Shown here one piece after another: positions 23,596 to 33,937 of a stretch of DNA of 64,000 nt. How positions within the stretch are numbered: position 1 is the stretch's first letter; every line of letters starts with the position of its first letter. The translations under genes and the position numbers were made by a program. Below the pieces are notes generated by a model. That model ran no database searches. It worked only from the letters and a program-made list of their open reading frames with translations, and was not told the origin of the DNA. This stretch comes from Pseudo-nitzschia pungens (Eukaryota > Bacillariophyta > Bacillariophyceae > Bacillariales > Bacillariaceae), in assembly GCA_037355855.1 (NCBI GenBank), contig CM074758.1, positions 3,631,001 to 3,695,000 of the forward strand, read 5' to 3'.

Positions 23596-24759
23596 ACTTT
23601 TGTGTGATTGAAGTAAATCTGATTAAAAATTATTTGTTATGTTGAGTCAAATGTGTCAAATGTGTAAAATGGAATGAAAGGGTGACGAGGGACTGAATAT
23701 CAGGGTCTAGATCAGAACATTTTCCTGAAAACGATGTGGGGATCGAGAAAAAGGAGAAATAAGGTTGAGAATAGTGGAAAAAAGGTTGTGAAATAAAAAA
23801 TTGGGGTCGCATTTTTCTGAGACAAGTGGGGATTGGGTCGCGATCCGGTCGCGATTGGTCGCGATGGGTCGCGAAACAGTTTTCGGACGCAGACAACCCG
23901 TCGGAAAGAAGAAGCATCTCTCCTTCAACTTGCAACCTCTCATTACAAGTTGAAGAAAGTGGGTGGTGATCCTAAAGTCATATCCCGCAGGCCATCCCAG
24001 TATGGTGCCCGTTTCACCATTTTTCTGGATGGAACCAAAAGTTCGATGCGATGGATCAGACAACGGAACTACAACAAACCATTTCATTCATCAATTGTGC
24101 TAGATTTTGTTTGCAACTCTGTCCTTCCTTTGCTCAATGACACATCCAGCATATTTGGGTTCACCGAACACAACAGATGGGATTCTGTGAATCGTGTCAA
24201 CTACCTGTTCCGATGTCACCCCTCATACAGGTCTGATTCAGGCCAAGTTAACAGTGTATGGTTTGACTGGGCAATGTTTGCAGTTGATGACAACACTGAA
24301 ATCCCCTGTCAAATGCTGTGTTTTCTGCATGTGAAAGATTTGAAACAACCCACATCGGCTGTGAATGGCTACGACGTTGATTCAGATGGCATCTATGCGG
24401 TTGTCAGAAAGTTTAAAGAGGATCCAAGGTCTACATCATCTCACTTTGTAAAAAGTGGCTATCTTGACAATACTTTATATTTATTTAACACCGACACTAT
24501 TCTTTCCGAACTGGCAGTTGTTCCTGAACTGGACGAGAATGCGGAACCAGTAAACAATGGTCGGTGGTTGGTTGTTCACAATCGATTGCAATGGCTCGAA
24601 TTCTTCGAAAAGAGGAATAATTCTATGACATATACTACCTACGAGAGCCTCTACTCCGCCTGTCCTGTACAACGAGAGGAATCAGACAGCACCGGCATTG
24701 CTGAATGAACCATTCTACACTAGGCAGGTAACTAAACAATAAGAAATCTTTGTATCATT

Positions 24760-25170
24760 TGCTGCGTCGTCATTAAAATCGTCGTCGCTCTTCGATTCGA
24801 TTGTCTGCGTCGTCATTAAAATCGTCGTCGCTCTTCGATTCGATTGTCTTCATCGTCATTGAAATCGTCGTTGCTATTTGCTCCGATAGCCTTTCTCTTC
24901 GTTTTCTCCCTAAAATCGTTGTTGCTCTTTGCTCCGATAGCCCTCCTCTTCGTCCTTGAAATCGTCGTCGCTCTTTGCTTCGATTGTCTTCGTCGTCATT
25001 GAAATTGTCGTTGCTCTTCGCTCCGATAGCCTTTCTCTTCGTCGTCCTCCCTAAAATCGTCGTGGCTCTTTGCTCCGATAGCCTTCCTCTTCGTCCTTGA
25101 AATCGTCGTCGCTCTTTGCTTCGATTGTCTGCGTCGTCCTCCTCGAAACGTCGTTGCGTCGCTCCCCGCT
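24760..25170. repeat. GTCGTC/CTTCGATTCGATTGTC minisatellite in the autonomous copy
   Basis: Lies between the transposase stop and gene 2. Units alternate between about 36 and 44 bp. Same repeat family as in the non-autonomous elements, which suggests where they got it. At the same place copy 3 carries a different minisatellite (55915-56545). Confidence 0.85.
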
Positions 25171-25221
25171 TCGATCGCGTTCGGGAAGCTAATCCAAATC
25201 CAAATTGGGTATTTCAATCGC

Positions 25222-26240
25222 TTATCGAAATCCCCATCCCGAATCTGACTCCCAATCCAAATCCCATCCCGCACGCAAATCCTTTACCAAATCATCGTCA
25301 GCATCCTGCTCATAGAAATCCTGGTCAGACAAATCATCATCAGAATCTGATCCCAAACCCGCATCCACAACCCAATCCTCATCAGAATCTGAGCCCGAAC
25401 CGGCATCTGCATCAGAATCTGAGCCTGAACCGGCATCGCCATTCTCTGGGGCTTCAGCCTGTGTAAGAGCAGCAACTGCGTCATCAAAGGCAACTTGGGC
25501 AGCGTCTCTGGCTGCCACGGCTTCATCACGAGCTGCTTGGGTTGCCATTTCTTCTGCCTCTGCCTCATGCCTCTCATCCTGAGTGGCATTTTGATTCTCA
25601 TCGATTTCTATCCAACGGGCCAACGCTGCTTGCCACTCAGCCTGTCTTTGCGTCAGCTCTACTTGCGCTGCCTGCAAATTAACTTCGGCGGCACGTCTTG
25701 CTCTTCTGTGCTTGCCCCAATCAAGCAAGCAGAACACAAATGTTCGTGGACCACGACCCCCTCTTCCCATTCCGTACTTTCCATAAAATTCAGGATTCTT
25801 GGTGGCAAAACCAATCTTATTTTCCAGACTGAAAACGGTACCTTCTTCATCTCTACCAAATTTGTCATAGTGAACACCGACCGGGTGTTGCACAAGTGTT
25901 GTGGAATTAAGGGAACAAAACTGATACAAAATTTCACCAATGTCATTCGAACCGGCACGGGTCATGGCCTTCTTGTGGTTTCTCAACTCTCGCGCAACAG
26001 CAAGAGGCACCACATTCAGCACCCCTTTCACTCCCTCTAAAACAATGTTGCTCAGCTCTCTCAGAAGTAATGCACTTACTATCTTCGACTCTGTAAATGG
26101 CCGAAAGAATTTGTATCGCGAAAACAAATCCTTGGGGATTGGCCCAATCTGTCCTCCATATTGAGGGTTGGAATATGCCCAATGAATTGGACGTCCTCTT
26201 CTGTTGATGTAAAACACATGTATTTTGTGGCCTGCTGATA
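25222..26240 (-). CDS. Transposon accessory protein ('gene 2'), copy 2, 5' end unclear
   Basis: No family recognised. The native part begins around 'HKIHVFYINRRGRP' (about 26235) and runs to the stop at 25222. It is clearly homologous to 56560-57560 ('VSALLLRELSNIV', 'QFCSLNSTTLVQHPVGVHYD', 'NKIGFATKN', 'YGMGRGGRGPRTFVFCLLDW'). A long Ala/Glu/Arg-rich helix, probably coiled coil, follows (VELTQRQAEWQAALARW). The tail is very acidic with SGSDSDAD-type repeats. The core is conserved while helix and tail diverge, which is what a constrained protein shows. The sequence upstream of 26240 is antisense of gene 3 and lacks the N-terminal part seen in copy 3, so this copy is probably 5'-truncated. It may bind the transposase or element ends; that is a guess. 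Confidence 0.65.
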
Positions 26241-27768
26241 CTACTACTAGTAGTACTAACAGTACGAAATCGAACCCAAAGACAAGTCGAAAACTACCAC
26301 CCACCTCAGGTGGTGGTGGGGGAAGAAATAAAAAAAGCAAGAACAACCCGACCGAGGTTTTGGTTGGTACCACACCACCAACCAACAAACCTGCCGCCCA
26401 GGGTGTTGTTACACCAAGAACTATTATGACCGGTACCAAAACAACACCAAGACCCACATACGAAGCATTGCTGCAACAGCTAAAAGAGAGCCAGCAGAAA
26501 GTAGCTTCTTTAGAGAGGGATGTGACAACACTGCAGAAGGATACAAAAAAAGAAGAGCCCACGCTGACGGCAACTGAAACAGGGAAGAAGCCAAAGCCAC
26601 AGATGGTACGAACCGTAAGTGAAGCAAAATTAGAGATAACTAAGCTGCATTGGGATAAACTTAAGGAACATCAAAAAGACGCGGGTTTGGAAGCACAGTT
26701 GACACTGCACATAAAAAATAGGTGGTTTCGTGGCTTGAAGTTTATTGTGGATGAGAGTAAGGTGAAATCAATTATGAAGAAAGCGATTGCGTCGAAAGCT
26801 GTGGTTCCACCCCATGGTATTTCATTTGAAATTTTTTGTCGGTTTAACAGAAGGTTGGTGTACAAGGGTCTTTCCACGCTGCGGCACAATGCTCAAACTT
26901 AGGCTAGAAAACACTATCTCGGTAGGTGCTTACTAAGTGAATAAATTGGTTGCTATTACTGCTTGGTAGAGATTGATGGTATATCCCCTGCTACTCTAAC
27001 ACTTTCTACTGCTGTGTACTCCTACTAGAGGACACACTCGATCGTGAAGGCATTGTGCCCGATTCCTTTCCCGGTAAAGTGGAGATTGTGATGCGGGAGA
27101 GTACTAGTAGTAGTGGAACTAGTAGTAGAAAGAAGCTGGGACTGAACCCAGAGTAGTACAGAAGGTATGACAACAACAGTGAAAATGATGATTTTTATTA
27201 CTTTGTGACTCGGATTCTATCAAGCGTCTCTCCATTAGAGAGGGACTACAGAAACAAAAAGACAACATGTTTGATCAGTGAAATATTCACAGAAACCGAT
27301 GAAGCATTTGCATTGATGATGATTCATAATGAGTATGATGTTTGGGTGAATCATGTTGAGCAAAAAAGGAACGGCGGTGGCAGGATTGTGAGAAGGAGGA
27401 AGAAAAAGAAATTTTGTGACCAATACAGTGGAGAGGAGCAATCATGGTTGAAGGAAGGTTTAGCACTGTTCAATAACTTGTGCAGGGAGATTGTGGTGCT
27501 GAGGAAAGATCCGAGAACGGGTAGAGAGTGTGAGGAAAGATTGAGAGAGAGGCTCCGTCGCGAGAGTGTAAACAATGACAACAACAACAGTGCGTTCGAT
27601 GAGGACTGGGTGCAGGAGGAAGAAGTTACTGAATACATTAGTCCGGAGCTACAAGCTTTGCTAGATGTAAATGAAGATGAGGAGGACTTTACTGGCAGTA
27701 ATGAGAACGCGTTGGTAGACAATCGAAGTAAAGAGCACCGACGACTTCAGGCAGGACGACGAAGATGA
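26225..27768 (+). pseudogene. Transposon accessory 'gene 3', probably two exons, in-frame stop
   Basis: First part (to the stop at 26902): Thr/Ser/Pro-rich and basic N-terminus (SGGGGGRNKKSK), a predicted coiled coil (EALLQQLKESQQKVASLERD) and a basic segment (LHIKNRWFRGLKFIVDES). Second part in another frame, open from about 26977: coding-like from 27028 ('DTLDREGIVPDSFPGKVEIV'), then one TAG at 27154-27156, then continuous to 27768 with 'LMMIHNEYDVWVNHVEQKR', 'SGEEQSWLKEGLALFNNLCR' and an acidic tail. The frame change suggests an intron or frameshift between 26902 and 27028; I could not fix splice sites. No ATG clearly marks the start. Family unknown. Confidence 0.5.
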
Positions 27769-28421
27769 AGGCAATCGGAGCGAAGAGCAATGACGACTTC
27801 AGGAAGGATGACGAGGGCGGTCGGAGCGACTTCTTAATTTGTGTGTGAATGTGTGAGAAAATTGAACAGAGAATAAACAATTATTAGAGTAGTATCAATA
27901 TTTATCAAAAGAAAGACTTATATTTTGCATCGTAGTGTTTCAAATTTTTTTTTCATGGGGGTCGCGATTCCTGGGCTTCGGATGATAATTGTGATTTTTG
28001 TGATGAATTTCTTGAGGGGTGTGATGGGAAAAACTTTGTGTCGGGATGAGAAATCAATTTTTGGGAGTGAATTTCTGTAACAGTATCATAATATATAATG
28101 ATGGTAGGGTCGGTAATAATGAGTCAGATTGAAAAAAAAATTGGGGGGAAGGGGGGATTATTTTGAGACAACAAATATTTTTTTTGAAAATGTTGATTAA
28201 TTTGATTAAGTGACTGAAGAAAATATTTGAGTCTTTAAAAAAAATTGGGTCTTGTTTGAATTTTATAATTTTTTCTCGGAACTGAGGTAGTAACAAGGTC
28301 GCGATTGGGGTTGCGAATCGGGAGAGGGCTACGAATGGAGCTACGTCGAAATGAGCCAGGAATAAATTGCGACCCCCCCCAAATAAATTCTTGGGAGGGG
28401 TCGCGAACCAGTTTTCGGACG
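27720..28421 (-). repeat. Minisatellite and complete 'end A' of the autonomous element
   Basis: Short GACGACTTCAGG-type minisatellite (27720-27830), then the end-A subterminal region in reverse orientation, ending at the TIR (28421). It has an extra AT/G-rich segment near 28130-28270 compared with the other end-A copies. Confidence 0.8.
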
Positions 28422-29340
28422 TAGTAGTTCTAGTCTTGGAAACAAGAGTGCACTAAGTAGCATGTACTTAGGGATTGGTTGGTCTTGGCTTGAAAACAGA
28501 TGTAGTAGGGGAAGCCTTAAGCGAAAACACTTAGGGACTAGGGGGCTTGGCTAGGAAACAGGGTAGCTCTTAAGTGATTACCACTTAGGGAGCAGGGAGG
28601 CTATTGACTTGAAAACAGGGAGGGAACTGGAAGATATGCTCGCGCGAACTTGCATATACTTAGGGATCAGCGAGTAGGAACCTTCTAGAAGGGGGGTGTA
28701 TATGTTTTCGATCTTGAAGAATGTAGAACGTTAAGTGGGTTAGACCTTGAAGAATGTAGAACGTTAAGTGGGTTCGACCTTGAAGAATGTAGAACGTTAA
28801 GTGGGTATCACTTAAGGGGCTTGAAAGACTGTATAGCGTTAAATAATAAGGTAGCTTGAAAACAGATTGAAAAACAAACCGAGCTCGGAGACAAAGCAGA
28901 ATCGAAACAGGAGCAGCTGTAGAATTAGTACTGGATGCGCTGTAGAAAATTATGTGTTGTTTTCGCTTGCCGAAGCTTGTTGCTGCCGATTGATCGACCG
29001 ACACGGAAACAAGCAACCAAAGCAACCAAAGGAAGCAAGGAGCAACCAAACAAATAGCAGAATCAGATAGGCGAGGTCTCTGTTAATAGGTGTAGTGCTT
29101 GGTGTTGTTGTAGGAGCTTTAGAAGTGAGGGAGATATCAAAGGGGAATGGTGTGTAGAAATATACGTGTTTTAAGTACTGGAACATCGGAACGTCGGACA
29201 AAATGCGCGATGCGAAAATTGTACAACTCCACGTGCAGTAGCTCGCGGTCGCGCAGTTTTATACTTACTAACAACCCTGCTGTTTCTGCGTTGTTAGTTG
29301 TAGTACTAGTTGATCTATCCTCCTCAGTTGTTCCATCTAT
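28422..29340. other. Leader repeats continued; no gene seen
   Basis: 28430-28680 continues the CTTGAAAACAGG / ACTTAGGGA repeats seen at 15346-15600. At 28700-28810 a 36-bp unit (CTTGAAGAATGTAGAACGTT) is repeated three times. The remainder, to 29340, shows no convincing coding frame on either strand. Confidence 0.55.
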
Positions 29341-30560
29341 ATCTTAGCACCCTAGTGTATCTCTAGTAATATAGGGGGGTGCTAAGAGCTGAGGTATGTA
29401 GATCTAGTACTACTAATCCTACTACAAGGGCTTAGCATCCTGTCAAGCATATCTTATATCATAGGGCTGCTAAGAAGAATTGGGGTAGTATGTAGATCTG
29501 GTACAAATCCTACTTGAGGGGCCTAGCATCCTGTCTAGCATCCTGTTTAGTATCGCCTTCTTGGTTCTTCAGTTCTGTTCTTATCTTAGCATCCTGTTAA
29601 AATGTAGCTGAGCTTAGCTCAGGGAATAAGGAGCAAGCTTGGAGATATTGTTGGTTGTAATGGCAAAGGCATGCAAACCGGTTGAGGTGCTGGTCTGTTC
29701 TATCGATAGTCTCGGATTCACCACTACGACCAAAGGGGAAGACGACAGTTGGTCGGATCTATTCTAACTACCACTTGGCACAGTCAGTTAGATCCTAGAT
29801 TTGTAGTTCTACAGGGAGTTGCTCAGTGAGCGAGATGTAGGTATCAAGGTATTCAAATCAGAGTTAAACTAAAGAAGTGATGACAGCAATCTTGTCGGGG
29901 AATCGATGTTGCTGTCTTGTTGTGTTTGCTGCTTGTTTATAAGCAGTACTGGAAACCCTGTAGAAAACTATTTTGCGCATGGTGCGCATATGGAGTGGAT
30001 CGTGTCACGGTTACAATTTAATACATCCTGTATATCTTATATCATACTAGGGCTGCTAGGAGTTGGGGTATGTAGTAGATCTGGTACAAATCCTACTTGA
30101 GGGGCCTAGCATCCTGTCTAGTAGCATCCTGTTTAGTATCACCTTTTTGGTTCTTCAGTTCCGTTCTTTTTTTAGCATCCTGTAGTCCCTATATCTTCTA
30201 ATACAGGGCTGCTAAGAATTGGGGTATGTAGATCTGGTACAAATCCTACTTGAGGGGCCTAGCATCCTGTCTAGCATCCTGTTTAGGAGATCTACAGGAT
30301 GCTAATTGATGAACCAAACCGCACTGTGCTACAGGTGATAGTGAACAGGATGCTAAGCAGGATGCTGGGCACGCCCTTCTAGTAGAACTTGTACCATATC
30401 TACATACCCCAGTTCTTAGCAGATCAATAGTGGGAGATCTACAGGACTTAGCAGCAGGCTTAGCAGCAGGCTTAGCAACAACAGGCTTATTACAAGGTGC
30501 TATGGGGTGCTAACTCCATGTTTCCTGGGGTTGTCGTGTATGATTTATACCAGTTGTACA
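29340..30560. repeat. Interspersed TAGCATCCTGT repeats
   Basis: Short motifs TAGCATCCTGT, GGGGTATGTAGATCTGGTAC and CTACTTGAGGGGCCTAGCAT recur many times in direct and inverted order (three near-identical blocks at about 29480-29560, 30060-30140 and 30220-30290). 30450-30490 has tandem CTTAGCAGCAGG. No coding frame supported. Confidence 0.7.
29595..29985 (+). repeat. LTR-like repeat 'X', copy 1
   Basis: Starts TGTTAAAATGTAGCTGA and shares about 400 bp with 51780-52195 (same orientation) and about 320 bp with 42700-43019 (inverted), including ACCGGTTGAGGTGCTGGTCT and TCTATCGATAGTCTCGGATT. Probably a solo LTR; no adjacent matching internal region. Confidence 0.65.
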
Positions 30561-30860
30561 TACCCCGAGTATAGCACCCGCACTAGTGTAGCTAAGTGCT
30601 ACAAGGTTAGGGTTGCTAATGCTAACCTGCCAAGCTACCAATGCTAAGATACTATGCTACTATCGCTGGGGTCGGGTCATTGGTGTACAATATGTACCAT
30701 GACCGGACACCTGGCCCAAACAGTTATTAAGCGAGCAAGCGAGCTAGCGCAAGCGAGCTAACGCTCGCTAACTATAGCGCAGCGTTGTCACGCTGTTTTA
30801 GTGAGCTGAGTCGAAGCGCTCAGCTCCCTCCACTATTCATGATTTTTATCTCCTTAAAAT
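30230..30860. repeat. Left arm of a diverged ~0.6-kb inverted repeat
   Basis: The reverse complement of this stretch aligns with 33530-34150 (part of the left LTR of the copia element and its inner neighbour). Shared blocks include CCGGTCATGGTACATATT, ACACCAATGACCCGACCCC, AGCATAGTATCTTAGCAT and GCAACCCTAACC. The Gag-protease pair lies between the arms. Confidence 0.7.
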
Positions 30861-30905
30861 GAGACACCTATCAAGCCCTCCCCTTTCGATGTTTCTGATG
30901 CACCT

Positions 30906-31355
30906 CTAAGGAGAGTATCTTGTAGTAACTGAGTGTAAGTCACCCTGCCATTCAATCGTACGGGAGCTGTATTTTATATCCAGTCCCAGTTGTGCCATCA
31001 GGTCGGATCCTATGATCATGTCGTAGGGTACTTCCTCGTGGTGATGGTATTCATCCACTTGGAAGGTCCATTTGATGGTCTTCGAGTTTGATAATTCTAT
31101 CAATCTCAGTCCCACTGAAGCCGCAGACTTCTTGGTTCTGAACTTGCCTCCATACGTGTTGTAGGTGACAGATCTTTGGTCTCGGTTTGTTAGTTGACTT
31201 CGGTCGACAAAGCGCTTTAGTACAATGGATTTGGAGCAGCCAGAGTCTAGTAGGCCCCGGAGCATCCTCCCCCTTCCCTTGTGGTCCAATACCTCCACAC
31301 AGACGTCCGCAAATCTGTTGATGATGCGGGGTCCCATGTGGATGGTATCGGCCAT
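30906..31355 (-). CDS. Retrotransposon aspartic protease
   Basis: 149 residues. 'GLLDSGCSKSIV' is the retropepsin D-S/T-G loop at about residues 36-40, and 'YDMIIGSDLMAQLGLDI' is the typical second hydrophobic strand and helix ahead of the end of the fold, as in Ty3/gypsy proteases. The ATG directly follows the TGA that ends Gag, in the same frame, so expression could be by stop-codon readthrough or reinitiation. After it the frame closes and no reverse transcriptase follows (30650-30905 is repeat sequence), so the element is truncated in Pol. Confidence 0.85.
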   Translation of the reverse strand: MADTIHMGPRIINRFADVCVEVLDHKGRGRMLRGLLDSGCSKSIVLKRFVDRSQLTNRDQRSVTYNTYGGKFRTKKSAASVGLRLIELSNSKTIKWTFQVDEYHHHEEVPYDMIIGSDLMAQLGLDIKYSSRTIEWQGDLHSVTTRYSP

Positions 31356-32391
31356 TCAGTTGTGGGAACCTTTCTTTTTGAAGGTTTTCCTGTACTTTCT
31401 TCTGTACTCTTTGAGTTCGCGTTCGGAGATGTCGATCTCATCATCGGAGACTGCATGGTCAGCTTGGGCCGTAGCCAGTACATAAGAGTACTCGTGGTTT
31501 GATAGGCTCCTTCCCCAGTGGGGTTTGGAGTACTCCTCAGAATCTGAGTTGTCTTTTGCCACAAAATGCTCCTTGAGCAAGTTGATGGTCTCCCGGTTGA
31601 ACTTTCCCTTCTTGGGGGGTCCGCCGGTTAGTTTCCAGCATTTGCCGGCATGGACCTTGCCACAGGTCTTGCATAGCTGTTTGTTGCCGTTGTCCATAGG
31701 GCGCTTCTTTTTGCCAGGGGATTTCCCGTGGTGGGTTCCTCCCCCAGAGGCGGCCTTGGGATTTTTCTTGGTACCACCGGTTTGTTTTTCGAGGTCCGAG
31801 ATGCGTTTGCGGAGTTCATCCTCGTTCCGGATGGTGATTTCCAAGTTTTCGAGCTTGTCGATGGTGGTGTTAAAGGATTGGGTGTAGAAGTCCCAGCCGA
31901 TATGGTCGAGTTTCTCGCGTTGTGAATGGGTCATGCTGGCATCTAGGATTTCCTTCATGTCCTCCTCTGAGTAACTGGATGGGGCAGTGCCGTTTGCAGC
32001 GCCACTCTCCCAGAGGCAATCGGGTAGATAGCTCTGTAGCTCGGCCATACGGTTTGCCCATGAGCGAATACCATGTTTCATGTCGATTTTCTTGTTCCGA
32101 ATGAATCTTCGGAGCAGGATGTAGGATCGTTTGCCATTCATGTCATTGCCAAAGATTTTGAGCTTGAGGGCATGCATGCATTCCTCAATGACATCCTTTC
32201 TGTACTCCTGGGTTTGGTAGTACTGGGTGAGGACAGATGAGACCCTTTTCTTGGGGACCAGGTCGTCGAGTGTGACGGACTCCGGTTCTGTCTCGGACGC
32301 CGCCGTAGCAGTCGCGTCGGCGGCGGCTGGGGCGCTGGCGCCCTCCACCGCCTCTTTGGATTTGTCAGCGGGGGTTTCCTTTAGACGCCAT
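31356..32391 (-). CDS. Retrotransposon Gag with zinc knuckle
   Basis: About 340 residues. N-terminus Ala/Glu-rich and low complexity, then a helical capsid-like region ('YILLRRFIRNKKIDMKHGI', 'WANRMAELQSYLPDCLW'), a coiled-coil stretch (NLEITIRNEDELRKRISDLE), a basic linker (HGKSPGKKKRPMDNGNK) and a knuckle C-K-T-C-G-K-V-H-A-G-K-C. Ends TGA at 31358-31356, abutting the protease ATG. The only well-placed ATG is at 32391-32389 with context ACCATGG, but its frame hits a stop after eight codons. A one-base excess in the G5/C5 run at 32370-32374 explains this: on either side the frames read as one protein. The present gene is therefore probably broken, or sequenced with an error, at its start. Confidence 0.8.
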
Positions 32392-33330
32392 GGTGGGTTA
32401 ATCGGTTATTTTATTTAGTCTAGTTACACTATTTCTGTTATCTTTGCTGCTTGTGCTGAAATTGAGCAAAAAGTGATTGCTCAGCTCCTCCAGTTCTTTT
32501 GCTGGATTTTTGCACTGTTCTCGTGATAACTCGTGTTATAACTGATTTTTCCCCTGGCTTGTCCAGTGGTGGGAGTTGTTTCTCTCTTTAGCTCCCGGGA
32601 ATCCTGTGGTTCCCCGGAGTTGTTTCTGTTTTTATTTTGTGGGATTCGATTCCCGTGGTTCTCCGGCGTTGCTTCTCTGTTAAGCGGTCACCGGGCCGGT
32701 CCCACTTCCCGTTTCCCGTGGGATTAGTGGTGTTTGGGTATTTATGATATACCTTTCCGGATATCCGTATATTTTGGTTGTGGTTGGCATTCCCTCTTTG
32801 GTCTGTCCATCCCCTCGGTGTTGGTCCAATTAGTCCATTCACTGATTTATGTGTCACTTTTTCGGCACATATTTTCGTATTTTTCGATTATTTCTGCTGT
32901 CGACCATGGTCCTGTTTAGGTCCTTAGGTGTCTCTGTTGCTGCTGTTGCTCCCTGTGTTGTGGCTAACAGTTGCTGGGGTTGGTGTTCCTGGTGCTGCAG
33001 ACACTGGATATCCTTCTCCCTGTTTTGCTTCGCTGCGCCTCCATTTCTGCTGGCAGTCTTTCGAATCCGTCGACTCTTTTCGGTTGATCGATTTCTTTCT
33101 GCTCATGGTCATCAGCGCTCAGCTTGATTTTAAAATCATGCCATACCCCGGGTCTACTAGTGATTAGAATAGTAGTGATATGCAAATTGTGAGCCCTATT
33201 GGTTAGTCTATTTGTTACAGTTCCAAGAGAGCTCTGAATCGGCGATTCTGTCGACTCGCTGATTGTTTTCTTTTATCCTTATCCTTAATCCAGTCCCGTG
33301 TGTCCTCGTGACTGTATTCTGGTGCACGGC
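32392..33330 (-). other. Upstream region of the Gag element; no gene supported
   Basis: Holds no convincing ORF. Noted: repeated TCCCGTGGTTCTCCGG-type motifs (32590-32740) and AGCTCCTCC-rich sequence. Probably leader and/or 5' LTR of the Gag-protease element, but I find no second LTR copy to delimit it. Confidence 0.4.
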
Positions 33331-33937
33331 TGTGTTGATATTTGCTCGTCAGCAAAAATAAGGGATAACAATAACAATAATACCACATAGAGTCCTGGCA
33401 AATAGTGAGACTACAGAAGATACTGTTCAGTCTCTATTGCATACGCTCAATTGCTACAAGGTACTTCCCTAGAGGTACATTGGAATCGATCATGGTGAGG
33501 GCGTGATAGGATGTGTTTATTTTAGAGTGTAAAAGAAAGAGTGAATAAAAGAGGGAGCTGAGCCAAAGTGCTCAGCTCTGTATTGTATCGTGACAGCGCT
33601 CCGATAACTCGTATAATAACAGAGCTCTGTAGCTCTGGTACTGTATCCTACGGGTAGCGTATCGGAGTAGCGTAGCGTAGCTTAATTAAGCTCCGCTTAA
33701 TTATATTCAATCGTGTGCTCGCTTGTTTGCTAACGCGTTGGGTAACTGTCTGGGTCAGGTATCCGGTCATGGTACATATTATACACCAATGACCCGACCC
33801 CGGCGGTAGCATAGTATCTTAGCATGGTATCATGGTAGGTTAGCATCTTTCAGTATCTCGTAGCCTTAGCAACCCTAACCCTGTAGCATCTAGCTACACC
33901 ATAAAAGGTGCTTTACTCGGGGTACGTACGATTGGTA
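33331..33937 (-). repeat. Copia 3' LTR (left)
   Basis: About 97% like 41767-42376 by eye. The two differ sharply only near the inner edge (33899-33918), where AAAAGGTGCTTTACT-like sequence replaces TTAGGGCTGCCATACCC. Minus-strand end is CAACACA. Confidence 0.8.

Larger units (their letters stand above)
18297..23889 (+). mobile_element. Complete non-autonomous CACTA-like element 'B' (5593 bp)
   Basis: TIRs at both ends, CA duplicated at 18295-18296 and 23890-23891. Comparison with the intact gene (around 54997) gives the exact empty site. Module order: end A (18297-18785), GTCGTC minisatellite (18790-19130), single-copy module (19135-20010), 181-bp satellite (20010-21245), second module (21245-22200), GACGATCGAA minisatellite (22235-22430), ACGCGT minisatellite (22513-23595), end B (23600-23889). 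Unlike element A it keeps no transposase fragment. Single-copy modules match element A closely apart from small indels. Confidence 0.93.
15905..24708 (+). pseudogene. Transposase copy 2: frameshifted and interrupted
   Basis: Close relative of the intact 1063-residue transposase. The ATG at 15905 is followed by a 12-bp duplication (adds VSKAS-like residues). At about 16660 a small indel in a T-rich run shifts the frame. The correct frame resumes upstream of 16765 and runs to 18296, where element B is inserted with CA duplicated. The C-terminal part continues at 23892 and ends with the normal stop at 24706-24708. The first catalytic Asp region ('FYMDGISLD'), second Asp region ('GDTELHDKLCGKYG') and CRHCNC cluster are all kept, so loss of function comes from the two breaks, not from wholesale decay. 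Confidence 0.9.
15601..28421 (+). mobile_element. Autonomous-type CACTA/Plavaka-like element, copy 2 (decayed, split)
   Basis: Order: truncated end B (the outer ~110 bp with the TIR is missing), transposase (+), GTCGTC minisatellite, gene 2 (-), gene 3 (+), minisatellite, complete inverted end A ending ...CAGTTTTCGGACG at 28421. Without the nested 5.6-kb element it would be about 7.2 kb. The leader repeats on both sides belong together, so this is an insertion. The transposase has a frameshift and an insertion, and gene 3 has a stop codon. Confidence 0.85.

Noticed and set aside
26240..26562. Gene 2 copy 2 extending to an upstream start at 26562
   Set aside because: The extra residues (Val/Leu/Ser/Cys-rich) are antisense of gene 3 and have no match in copy 3.
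29340..30560. A CRISPR-like array in the TAGCATCCTGT repeats
   Set aside because: Repeat lengths and spacing are irregular, in both orientations, and the genome is eukaryotic. It is degraded repeat DNA.
33338..33360. LTR borders of the copia element as CGTCCG-type TIRs
   Set aside because: No inverted terminal pairing; direct repeats and copia remnants identify them as LTRs.
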